DNA of 64,000 nt from Vandiemenella viatica. Its lineage: Eukaryota; Arthropoda; Insecta; Orthoptera; Morabidae. The notes under the pieces were generated by a model. It was not told where the DNA came from, did no database searches, and worked only from the letters and a program-made list of their open reading frames with translations. Shown one piece after another: positions 53,951 to 64,000 of this stretch (the first letter of the stretch is position 1; the number at the start of each line of letters is the position of its first letter). The position numbers and the translations under genes were made by a program. The stretch lies in contig JARYHS010008074.1 in the NCBI GenBank assembly GCA_031002005.1, positions 350,138,932-350,202,931 of the forward strand, in the 5' to 3' direction.

Positions 53951-55484
53951 CATGTAATAATAAAAAAACTATATTTATACAGAAATTAAAGGATATATAT
54001 ATTTAAATGGTTTACAATATTAACAAAGATTACAACTTTTCTTCTACAAACACTTATTTACAAAGTTGTTCATACATAGAAAATAAAGAATAAAATGTAT
54101 AACCATACTTAAATGTCGTCTGCAGCAATAGATATTATATATAAACAATTGGAACTGCTGTAAAATTTACTGTACTACAAATATTTATTTTACAGTCATG
54201 AATTCTACCTAGAAATATGAAATTTCATACTGCTCAGACAACAAGGACAGTCTTGTAAAGTTCTCAGTTTCATCAATTAGTGGCAATTTTATCGACAATA
54301 ATGTGAAATTTCATGAAACTTTGGTGAATACCATGTACTATAAACATAATTGTTTCCTATGGGATATATCATTATAATGTACAATAATTGACAAAAGAAT
54401 ATTGGCCAAATTAAGAATTTTCGAGACTATCCTCATAAGAATATGATGCAATCCCTTCCTCCATGACATAATCAGAATGGTACGGATAAAATTTGATTTA
54501 AATACCATAATCTCTGGGTATAGTGAACCCTGCCATAGTTTAACTGTCAGATTAGACACTGGCCCCATTGTAAGAAGGTTCTTATATGCTAATTGACTGT
54601 GTTAAATACAAAATGTAGGTCTAAAGCTGAGCCCAAACCATAACACACTTTTCATTGGATATGGCAACAGCAGTGCACAATAGTTAGAGATGACTATACA
54701 TACATAAAATGTAGACCCCAAACATATGCATATACTGCTCAATTCAAAACAATAACTCCATATCTCCATAAAACCATGGTGCCTTTGACATAAGCATTAT
54801 TTACTGGCAATGACAAATGTAATTTTTCCATACAACAAAATTTTCACATCAATATTAATATAGTTTGTTACACCTTTTACCATATGTCATGTGGGGGATA
54901 AAGCTATTTTCATTCTAGAATGCAACTGTTCATTAATTGTTTTTTTTCCAATAATTTCCTTCTACCGTTGTTAATGATTGCTTTTCTACCTACATCACAA
55001 AGCTCAGATTACAGAGATGACTAAGTGTGATGTTTTATGTGAGAGAACATGCTATTGATTGCTAGATCTGTCAGGTGCACACTTAACTAAGATGTCAATG
55101 GTACACAGCTATCTGCCTCAACTCCGAACATTAGTTGTATACTTGAGTGCATTCCATTCGAATGGTTCAGAAATTAATTAAAAGCTTGAAGAGGTTGCAC
55201 ATGTAATAAAAGGCCCAGTAACTGGCAGTCTGTTGACACACTAAAGATGTGATGACTACAGCAGAAGTGGAACTTTGGAAAAAAAATTATTTCAACAAAT
55301 ATTTTTATGAAATGTTTGAGCATTTAAGAATACCAAAATCAATATATTCACTCAGAAGATTAATATAAACACACTACATTCTGCAAATGTTTACTAAATT
55401 TGCCTCAGTAATGATAGAAATTAATTATTATAGAATAAAAGGCTGTACTATCGTGCAAGGCTAAACATGTATTTCCTCATGGAA

Positions 55485-55486
<2 letters not shown>

Positions 55487-55528
<42 letters not shown>
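55487..55528. repeat. (TG)n microsatellite
   Basis: About 21 uninterrupted TG units (positions 55487-55528). The open frames crossing it are low complexity and not coding. Confidence 0.95.
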
Positions 55529-55699
55529 CTGTGGCATCAAAACACAGAAAAACTTATACACACAAAGTGCTTTGAAATTTTCGGACTCTTTCCCTTCTTC
55601 AACAATTGAATGTGGTAGCTTGTGGGGCTTGCAGATTATATTTATATATATATTCATCTGTTGCCCAGCCCTTCAACATACCTCTACCACCTCCCTTAA

Positions 55700-56760
55700 A
55701 ACCCTCACCTTGCCTGTCCAGTCCAAATTAAGCCAGCAGACCCAAGCTATCTTTTATTAATCTGCCTTCTCCATTCTCTGAACCCCAACTCTCAGTAATT
55801 TCCAATGGTCTCACTTTCTCACACACTCCTAAATTCGATCAGACCATCCTAATACCCGACTCCTTAGCGTTCTGCGCACAAACCGCTGGAGGTATCACTT
55901 TGCTTCTAAGAGCAGTAAATTTGATGACCTGGAGCCCAGTATTCAGAGATTCCAACCACCCTCCATTCTTGACCCACCACACCTCCCACAAAACTACCCT
56001 CTCCAATTGTTTCAAGGTCTTGTTTCCACCAGTTTGGCTACCACCAGCTTCTTGAAATCACTACCCAGTGGCACTTATCTCATGCCTTCAGAAACATGGG
56101 CCATCAGGGTGCTTTCCTCTAATCCGGAATTATTCATTCTACCGACAGATAAGGGCTCAATGACGGTGGTCATGAATTATTGTGACTACATGAGTGAGGC
56201 ACTTCATCACTTGTCTGACACTAACACATACCGCGCCATAAGCTATGACCCCATACACATAGTCAGTGAAAGAATAAAAGATTACATACAGTTCTGTTGA
56301 CCCCTCCAAGGCCTCACTCCCAAACAGCTGTGCACACCTCTATACCTAATTCTCAAAGACCATAAGCCTTGCAACCCAGGATGCCCCATAGTTTCTGCTT
56401 ATGGTTCATCGACAGAGCAGATATCCGCCATGGTGGACCAACATTTACAGACAATTGTCAGCCAGCTTCCCTCCCACATCTTCCTCTTTTGTTTGTCTAC
56501 TGTACCCACACATCTTCCTCCTGACTCCTCCTTAGTAACAATTGATGTGACCTCCTTATACACAAACATTCCCAACTGTCATGGATTCAATGGTATGGAG
56601 CATTTTCTAGACCAATGTCTCTCAAACATCCTCCCCAGCAGATCCTTCTTCATTGCCCTCACCAAGCTGATACTGAAGGCAAAATTTACCAACAAATTAG
56701 TGGCACAGCCATGGGCACCCATATGGTTCCCTCATGTGCTAATCTCTTCTTAGGTCAACT
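55700..56760 (+). pseudogene. Penelope-like element reverse transcriptase relic (second clade)
   Basis: The + frames read NPELFILPTDKGSMTVVMNY, then YLILKDHKPCNPGCPIVSAY, SLVTIDVTSLYTNIPNCHGF (motif A) and, after a frame change near 56700, GTAMGTHM and CANLFLGQL (motif B). This is the order of PLE reverse transcriptase N-terminal regions. It ends before motif C. It resembles the fragment at 5045-5300 more than the AT-rich PLE at 6201-14177, although the two relics do not overlap enough to prove identity. Confidence 0.8.
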
Positions 56761-56789
56761 GATACAGTCATTCTACTCAGGATGAATTT

Positions 56790-57510
56790 AAAATTTTTTA
56801 GTCTGCTCATTTCTAATTATGTGGATAATCTCATTTTCTGAATCATTGTCCCCAACAATCTCACAAAACCAGTTACTTAAAATCATTGCCATTTTCATAT
56901 TCTAAGTAACAATTATAGTTCTTATCTACAATAGTCTCAACACCCTTCCTTCCCTTAGTTTTTTAATGTAGCTATATAAATTTGTAGATGCATCTGTTAG
57001 TGGTCCCCCTGCACCAATATAATTCTTCCAAATCCATCTTGTCACCTTCTTTGTTGTTATTAATTCCCTGATTAGTTGTTTAAAAGTAATCCCTACTGCC
57101 TTGCTGTCTCTTAACTCTTTTGTTCTCTTCTCACCACTGCCTTATAGTAGGTAGGTTCAGTTTGATCTCTTCCCACTTCAACTCCACTGTAAAAGTGCCT
57201 TCCATCCATCTGCTGAAACTTTTCATTAAATCTCTTCAATTTCAAAATCTGTGCCTTTTTATAACTGTACCTATTCCCCCATCACTTTTGGCCACTGGTT
57301 TATTGTATCTTCCAATATCCAACAAAACTGCTTCATGATCAATTATTCCTTCAGCTGCTTGACACCCCAAAGTTATCATCAGGCTTTATTAGGAAGATAT
57401 CCAACATGTTTCATTCCCTTGCTACCACTTCTGTAAAACCTTCTTCCCCTATTAAGATATTTGCAAATATCTGTTCCCTTGTTTTATTAATCTAATTTCC
57501 TACTCTTTCC
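56790..57510 (-). mobile_element. LINE fragment (endonuclease end and linker), - strand
   Basis: The - strand contains TREQIFANILIGEEGFTEVV and, after frame changes, ATEGIIDHEAVLLDIGRYNK, where IIDHEAVL occupies the place of the catalytic SDHxxV motif of LINE endonucleases, followed by a charged linker. Decayed; limits approximate. Confidence 0.45.
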
Positions 57511-57751
57511 GAGGCTTGTTTTTGTTTTGTAAGCAGGATCTATGCACAACCGGCTTGCTAGGCCTGTCGTAGCTTCACCAGAGCCCCATTGGCCGCTACT
57601 TTTCAGGGTTCTGTAGGGCCTTCACAGCTACTGTATCGGTCAAGGGGCACACTAGTTCCCCACTGTACCTCACCCCCACAGGCAATCCCCTACTTTATGC
57701 CGTTCCCCATCTCCCACCACGTGGAGAAGGGGTTGGACTTTGGGAATTAAA

Positions 57752-58262
57752 GTAGAGCGTGGCAGATGTGAAGGTAATACCATCAGAGGCACTGGATAGT
57801 GATCACCAGCTATTAGTAATGGAGCTGAGGATTGCAACAGTGAGGAGAAAATCAGAAAGACAGGATAGGAGATTAAGAGTATGGAAGTTGAAAGAGAAGA
57901 GCAATAAAGAGAAATACCAGAGAATAATAATGAGTGAGATACCAATAGCGGAAATGGGTAGAGTGGAAGATGAGTGGGAATATTTTAAAACAACGTTAGT
58001 CCAAGCAGCAGAAACAGTGTGTGGAAGGACTGGTAATACCAAAAGGTGGAAAGAAACAGCATGGTGGAATGATAGAGTAAAACAAGCAGTGGAACTCAAG
58101 AATAGGTCCTTTAGGGAATGGTTCAAGCAGAGGACACAGGAGACAAGGGATGACTAGGCGAAGAAAGAGAAGGAGGCCAAAAAAATAGTAACAGAGGAAA
58201 GGAGGAAGTGGCTCGAGAAATGGACCAACATGATGGAAGAAGATAGAAAAGGAAATAAAAAA
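57752..58262 (+). mobile_element. LINE fragment (endonuclease end and linker), + strand
   Basis: The + frame reads VADVKVIPSEALDSDHQLLV (the SDHxLV endonuclease end), a basic stretch RRKSERQDRRLRVWKLKEKS, AETVCGRTGNTKRWKETAWW and KQAVELKNRSFREWFKQRT, then a stop and a further KEKEAKKIV segment. This is the EEP-to-RT linker of a LINE ORF2; it may belong to the same family as 23487-24234, which carries the other end. Confidence 0.7.
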
Positions 58263-58799
58263 GTACTAGCTGGTACCCACGACTTCGTTCATGTTCGTAA
58301 AGAATTTGGATTGAGAGCTACCGACATCTGACCACTGTAGTACACGATGGGAAACTGTTGAGGATACCTGGAAAATTTAAATCTCCATCTACCATTCTAC
58401 TCTCACTTCTGAACTTTGAGTATGAATTTAGTTTCTCCCAAAGAGCCTCATCTTCATCATACATACAGTCTTCATTGATTTTTTTCTTTTTGATACCCCA
58501 GAAATCTACCCCAAGTAACTCATGATATGATACAGACATTTGATAATCTGGTTACAGTGCATATGAGAAATGATGTGCATCTAAAAACCTACACGACTCA
58601 AGAGCAGGCACACTGAACAATAATTTGCATGCAATTGTAGAAACAGTAGAATGTCCATGCCATCTTGTGCCAATTTGTGAACTAGTAAAACGCCAATGCT
58701 GTGATCTGATACACCAATCATTCAACAATCTTTAGAACCTAGTATACAGCTGTTCACCATGTCCGAGTATGCCCACCTCCAGCCATATAATTTGAAGTG

Positions 58800-61700
58800 T
58801 AAACAGGTGAAAGAACAGACTTTAATCACCAATTTCAGTTCTACAATTAATGAAGAGACTTCTGAAGATGACAATGAATATAATCTGACAAGACTTCAAG
58901 GCTTCGTCAAAGATTGAAGAAAAACTGAATGTTGCCAATCGTATATGCAACATCTGCTCCACTGTTTTCAGTTCAACCTGTGACAGCAATGCCTTAAATA
59001 GCTCACTTCCAAGCAACCAGCCATTCAATTAGAATCATTCTCTGGCAACACAGAAATGTGGTCAAGTTTCTGGGAATAATTTAAATCCTCCTCAGATACT
59101 AGCCAATCAGTCTCTACAATCGACAAGTATGATTTCCTGTGTAGATACTTAGAAAATGAGCCCGAGAAGGTACCACCAGTAAGTGCTTAACTCGCAGGGC
59201 CTAAGCCTATATTACACGATTGTTCTTAATCATTAAAGGTAACATATAATGAATATAACTGTAGAATTCAAGCTTTGCAGGCCTTGTACACAATGGGAGA
59301 AAGTTAGATCCAAAGATTTTATATGCCTTCCCTGCAACCATTGTCTGATGCTCGATTATCTACTCCACAGGTTCCTAAAGGTCACGTCTCAAAGCTGACG
59401 AAGTGGAGGGTGACATGACAAATTACAAGATAAGAGGAAACAATAACTTAGAAATGTTGATTTCCAAGACACGAAGCAGCACAAGGGAGGAATAAGGCTA
59501 AAGTAAGAACCATCATTCTGTGTCTTCTGTGAATCTACAGGACACGGGGTGAAAGACTGGAGAAACTGAAATTAGCATAGAGATGTTTTTTGTGTTTCAA
59601 TCAAGGACACAGTGAAAGTCTGCAGTAAAAGAAATAAACTAGCTTGTTCCAAGTGATTGAAGCAATGTATTCACCTGCAGTAGTAGTCAGCAGTGAACAG
59701 TAGGCAAGATTGACATGGATTTGTCTCAGTTCACATACCTCCAGACTGTTTGGTTTTGTGTAATTGGTCCAACAAGACTTTGCATACGTTTGCAGATTAT
59801 TCAGCGCATGAAGCCAATCAACTTTCATCAGTTCGGAACTAGAAGATAAGCTCAAGCTGAATGTTAATGGTCACAGTGACTTTATCCGTTACTGGATTTG
59901 AATCATCACAATCAACGTCATAAAGTCATAACACCTATTTGTCATATCTAGCAGCTCCAAAAGATGTCCAATCTGTCACACTTAGGAAAACTAACTCTTT
60001 GGCCCTAAACAAGCCTTGAGAGCCTTATAGTTGTGGATCATTACTGGAATCTGATGAATGGGGATCTATCAAGTTCCGCAGTGCTTCTTCCATCGAAAAT
60101 CAGGTGGGTATTAAGTGGCAACAAATCAGAAAGAGAAGTAAACAATGTTATGGTCAGCCACATACAGTTAAATGAAGTCATAAGAATTATGCCACACCAA
60201 AAATGATTGACTTTGTGATCCTCCAGTAATTTCACAACTCCTACCACATCGAGGATGATTGAAGAGTGTCATCTCTACCAACAAAAGATGACATGAACAT
60301 ACCAAACAAATCAGCACTACCCAGAAAGAGAGTTTCAATCGCTATGAAGGTGACATGATAAAATCCTGATTTACATACTGAACAATTAAGTAGATGTAGC
60401 AGAATCTGAGGAAGACCCCAATGGATGTTACTAATTGCACTATCACCTAGTGGAAAAAAACGTAGAAGCATGATGTGGAGAATTATATTTGATGGGCCTT
60501 AACATTAAACTGTCTCACCTTCACTAAAAAATTATCTTTGAGATGGGACCAAATCTTACACCAGAAACCTTGTCTATTCCACTCAAATTCAGAATGTATC
60601 CTGTCTGTAGTGGAGATGTTGGTCAAGGGTTCTTGCAGCGAATTCTAGAATAAGGGGATAGGAAGTTAACCAGGTTCTTCTGGTATTGTGTGATTGATAA
60701 TAATGACCACCAGGAAGCCACAAATGATGCAATGATATACAGTTTCTAGAGACTTAATTTTGACTTGACTTGCAGTCCTATATTACTTGTAGCTACTTGT
60801 ATTACTTGTAGCTACACTAGCATCATAAGAATATATTTTCTGCAAACCATCAGAATAGGTGTATGGAGCTGCACTGTACTTCAGGATGAAAATTAATGAC
60901 AGAGCTACAATTAAGCTAGTTTATAGTAAAAACAGACTTACAAGAAAGTGACATTGACACAACCTGAACTGCTTGCAGCTTAGATGGGCACACAAATTCT
61001 TGAGTAATTCTAATCCAAATAACATTAAGCATGAACACTGTAATGATTCCTTGGTAGCCTTAGGTTGGATTTGTAACTTCTGCTAAATGGTGACAACTGT
61101 CGCTCTGAGAGTAATACAACAGATTTGCTATTGTGTGGAATTTTAGCATCTGAACAAAAATATTCATCCAAATGGTGGAATGGGCCAACTTGGCTCTCAG
61201 AAGATCATCATACTCGGCCTCCCAGTGTCCCTTCCAATAGCTCACTTCCAGAGAGACGAAAAGCAATGCAACAAGTCTTTGTAACCGGCATCCTTGAAAA
61301 TCCAATAAATGCCAGAAGATTCAGCTTGTATGAAAAATTGCTGAGAGTAACTGCTTAGATACTGTGAACAAAACATATTCTGCTACATTTGGCTCACCAA
61401 AACTTAGAACTTGCAGATGAACTGATAGAAGGTCAAAATTACTGGATAAAAGTAGTACAATGGAATGTCTCATCATCGAAATTACTGCACTCAACCAGAA
61501 TTCCCTATCTAAAGGTCTGTTCATTGGTGGAAGACTGCAGTTTGCCAATCTGTGAATAGAATAATGCCACACAGTCATTCTCGATAGAAACCACCATTTT
61601 GAACAACTACTGATACAGCACACTCATATTTGTCTTAATCACTTGGGAGTTCATTTCATACTTTCCAAGCTTCGGCCAACATGCTGGATACTACAAGCTC

Positions 61701-62460
61701 ATCAGGTAATCAAGAGAGGTATGAATCAAAAGGAGGTAATCAAGAGGTCTGAATCAAAAGTATCGAATGTAAAATGGCAATCATCATCAGTGGTCAAGTG
61801 ATTGAAGCCTCCACTGCCTGAGCAATTTGTAACAACACAGAAGCAGGAATTGTCTTCACACAGCCACTTTTTATAAAGCAGGTCACATTACAAGGAAGTA
61901 TTACATCGTCCTTTTCACATGTGCAACGACGAGAGCTCTACATTTGGAATCGTGTAGTGACACGAGTACTGAGAGAATCCCACAAACACTGGAGATATTC
62001 AATGCCAGGTGTGGCATACCACACACAACCTCCAGTGACAATGCTCTACTTTTCATTCTGCCAATAGGAGCTCATGGATGTAGCATTATCAGGAAAGAAA
62101 ACTCATCAGAATCTCACCCAGCAAGGAATCAAGTGGAAATTTATTGTGCCACATGCAGGATGGTGGGAGTGAATGGTTGACTGCCAAAATTTCTACCAGT
62201 GAAAGGTTCCTTAGCCCTCCATAATGGACATAGAAGTAATGCAGATGGTACTGACCGGCATTAAAGCCATACTTAACTCCAGGCCAGACACAAGACGAGA
62301 AAAACTTCTCACTTCACGGATAGGATGGCAATTCACTTTACTGTCCACTGGACCAGAAGCCACAAGAACCATTTCCATACAGCAGCAGTTGACAGATCAC
62401 TTTTCGAAGTGATGTTGTAAGAAGTACTTGTTGCTCCTTCAAAGCAGATGATGATGTCCC
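58800..62460 (+). mobile_element. Pao/BEL LTR retrotransposon relic
   Basis: Heavily decayed + strand. Gag: STIDKYDFLCRYLENEPEKV (about 59110) and a zinc knuckle FCVFCESTGHGVKDWRN (about 59515, last Cys changed). Pol: FDGP and LEMGPNLTPETLSIPLKFRM, then CSGDVGQGFLQRILE and TRFFWYCVIDNNDHQEATND in RT (about 60490-60730). Integrase: LPPLPEQFVTTTEAG, then GIKWKFIVPHAGWW (about 62128) and GIKAILNSRPDTR (about 62255). The order gag, RT, integrase matches Pao/BEL. No LTR pair was found. Confidence 0.75.
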
Positions 62461-63737
62461 CCTTCTAGATGTGCATCCATGGAACATGTGGAAGAAAGCA
62501 CGAGTTGAAGAAAGGAAGAGATAGGATCATACAAACGATAGGCTATATCAGAAGGAACATTAATCACCAGACCTGTTCAGCTGGTCATCACCCTGGAGAT
62601 GGATGAGGGAGGTGAGGATGTTGAAGAATGACACTTATATTCCAAATGTGGATTATGTTTATACTTACATGGTGTGTCAGTGAAATAAAAGAGTGAATCA
62701 CACATTTGTCTTCTTATTCACTTCACGACAGTAACCCTCAAATGAACAATTGCACCAACTCTCAATCACACATATAATCTGGCTACAATTATGATCAGCT
62801 GGATATACAAACACTGAAATTCCAACTTCGGGCAACAGACCTAATCACCAATATAATACATGATGTTGGAGTATAACCAACAGTCTTAACAAAAGATCAT
62901 GTCACACCAGTTAATTTGTTACGATTAGGAAAAATAACTATCTGTTGATAAATTTAAGGAGGTATTCACAAACCTTATAAGAAAGTGGCTTTATTTATGA
63001 TAGTTGGTCTGAATATTTTTGCTGGTATTAAACCTACAATATTACAAAATTATAAAATGTAAAAACAGCTTACATTTTCCCTGTATTTTTTCAGTCGATA
63101 CATGTCCTGAGTTAATACCTCTCATTGATTTAACTAATATATGCATTCTGGATGACAATTTTACTAATGCAAACTGTTATTTTTGTTTCATCAATGCAAC
63201 TAGCATGATGTCAATACTTGTTCAAAAATTCATTATTGTATCATATAAAACATTTATCAACATAGCATTAAATAATATTAATTTATGTCACATTTTAAGT
63301 ACATGGTTAATTTTTACAATGTAGAACATATTTACTTATGATGCTAAATCTATTTTTTAAATAGTAAAAAAAAAAGTCTACCGAATGGTAGAACAAACTT
63401 AACGAGATTCAAATAAAATACGTAATATTGTTGCCTCTCTAAAATTCAACAAGGTTTAAAATGCTTAGCTGAAATAAATAATCACATACAATTTCAGATG
63501 TAAAACTGATATCACACCTTTTTACATACACCACACATTAAAACTGTTTGAGACAATAGTGAATATGTTCAATAAATGCATTTCACATGACAGCACTTAA
63601 ACACTTCTGCCAAACAAAAATAATTGAGAATTTGTACCTTACTCTCTTCTGCTCACTATCCTTTAGAACATAACAATTATTCCCTTAGCAGTAAGTATAT
63701 CATGTAGGTAAGTGGAAAAGTGAGAGGAGAAAAATGG

Positions 63738-63866
63738 TCACGTCAAATGGGAATGCTCTTGGTGGGGTACAACAACCCAACCATCATTTCCACCACTGTC
63801 GCTCTGTTGTGCCTTGATGAGTTCAAGCTGTATCTTAAGATTCCGATGGAGTGCTTGAAGATTTTC
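63738..63866 (-). CDS. Last coding exon of an unidentified coiled-coil protein gene
   Basis: Seen on the - strand: acceptor TTTTTAATCTCAG, then 42 codons and TGA at 63740-63738. The peptide is ENLQALHRNLKIQLELIKAQ, then QSDSGGNDGWVVVPHQEHSH and LT. It starts with coiled-coil heptads and ends in a short Gly/Asp-rich tail with the hydrophobic motif GWVVVP. It joins in phase 0 to the exon at 63969-64000 to give a continuous helix (EELRQLEEEK then ENLQALHRN). The 102-base intron between them (63867-63968) is short and has GT-AG ends. I do not recognise the protein. The gene runs toward, and ends tail-to-tail with, the GRIP-like gene. Confidence 0.6.
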   Translation of the reverse strand, partial: ENLQALHRNLKIQLELIKAQQSDSGGNDGWVVVPHQEHSHLT

Positions 63867-63968
63867 CTGAGATTAAAAACCAGTCATATTTTAAATAGAA
63901 TAGTACAAACTTCCAGAGAACTGCAATACTTAACCTTCTATTCTACACACAAAACAAATAGAGGTTAC

Positions 63969-64000
63969 CTTTTCTTCTTCAAGCTGACGTAACTCTTCTT
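63969..64000 (-). CDS. Partial penultimate exon of the same - strand gene
   Basis: Seen on the - strand: the last 32 bases of an exon cut by the window edge, encoding EELRQLEEEK and ending AAAAG|GTAACC (donor at 63968). The charged heptads and the phase-0 junction with the exon at 63866-63738 are the evidence. The small amount of sequence keeps the confidence moderate. Confidence 0.5.

Larger units (their letters stand above)
46075..63737. other. Intergenic region between two convergent genes
   Basis: 17.7 kb with no supported host gene. Transposon relics occupy 46900-50560, 52884-53762, 55700-58262 and 58800-62460. The stretches 50600-52870, 53960-55440 and 62500-63500 are AT-rich and hold nothing recognisable apart from a short hAT-like left end (CAGTGGTGGATCCAGG at 51296-51311) with no partner. 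Confidence 0.7.

Noticed and set aside
55467..55760. 97-codon frame over the TG microsatellite
   Set aside because: The poly Cys-Val translation is just the (TG)n repeat.
1..64000. CRISPR arrays, bacterial operons, rRNA genes
   Set aside because: No regularly spaced identical short repeats, no ribosome-binding-site-led gene clusters and no rRNA-like sequence. All signals are eukaryotic.

Overview
The window is animal nuclear DNA, almost certainly from an arthropod and most likely an insect with a large, repeat-rich genome. The evidence is long GT-AG introns, AT-rich intergenic DNA, and a dense mix of mariner, Tc1, hAT, pogo, PIF/Harbinger, Gypsy, Pao/BEL, Penelope-like (PLE) and several LINE and tRNA-SINE families. 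The SINE with a G-rich tRNA head and a conserved tail resembles elements of polyneopteran insects (grasshoppers, termites, stick insects), but that placement is inference only.

Two host genes can be supported. The larger is on the + strand, with six coding exons at 3043-3306, 25288-25835, 28210-28384, 30810-30905, 37935-38024 and 45862-46074. The reading phase stays open across every junction. Its product is a coiled-coil protein ending in a GRIP-like domain, so it is probably a golgin-type or quick-to-court-like protein. Its 5' exons lie left of the window and the gene spans at least 43 kb. The second gene is on the - strand and enters from the right edge. Its last two coding exons, 64000-63969 and 63866-63738, encode a coiled-coil C-terminus that I do not recognise. 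The two genes converge, with about 17.7 kb between their stop codons.

Everything else is mostly mobile DNA. 1-3042: a hAT MITE, the end of an RTE-like LINE, and a mariner-superfamily relic that holds a LINE tail. 3307-25287 (intron): a four-level stack in which a mariner (5470-14763) holds a head-to-head inverted pair of PLE copies, one of which holds a 4.8-kb Gypsy element that is itself rearranged; then a hAT MITE, a Harbinger fragment, a SINE, a 3.6-kb hAT element, another SINE, an apparently intact DD82E transposase element sitting in a broken hAT MITE, and LINE fragments. 25836-45861 (introns): SINEs, a pogo/Tigger element, hAT MITEs, a Tc1 relic and a local duplication. 46075-63737 (intergenic): a broken mariner interrupted by a SINE with a MITE in it and a second mariner, a hAT element with subterminal repeats, a second-clade PLE relic, LINE fragments and a Pao/BEL relic.

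The most notable signals are the nested mariner/PLE/Gypsy stack with target duplications resolvable at two levels, the 284-bp inverted integrase copy that replaces part of protease and reverse transcriptase in the Gypsy element, a tRNA-like pol III promoter inside the Gypsy LTRs, a hammerhead-like motif in both PLE arms, and the complete DD82E transposase.
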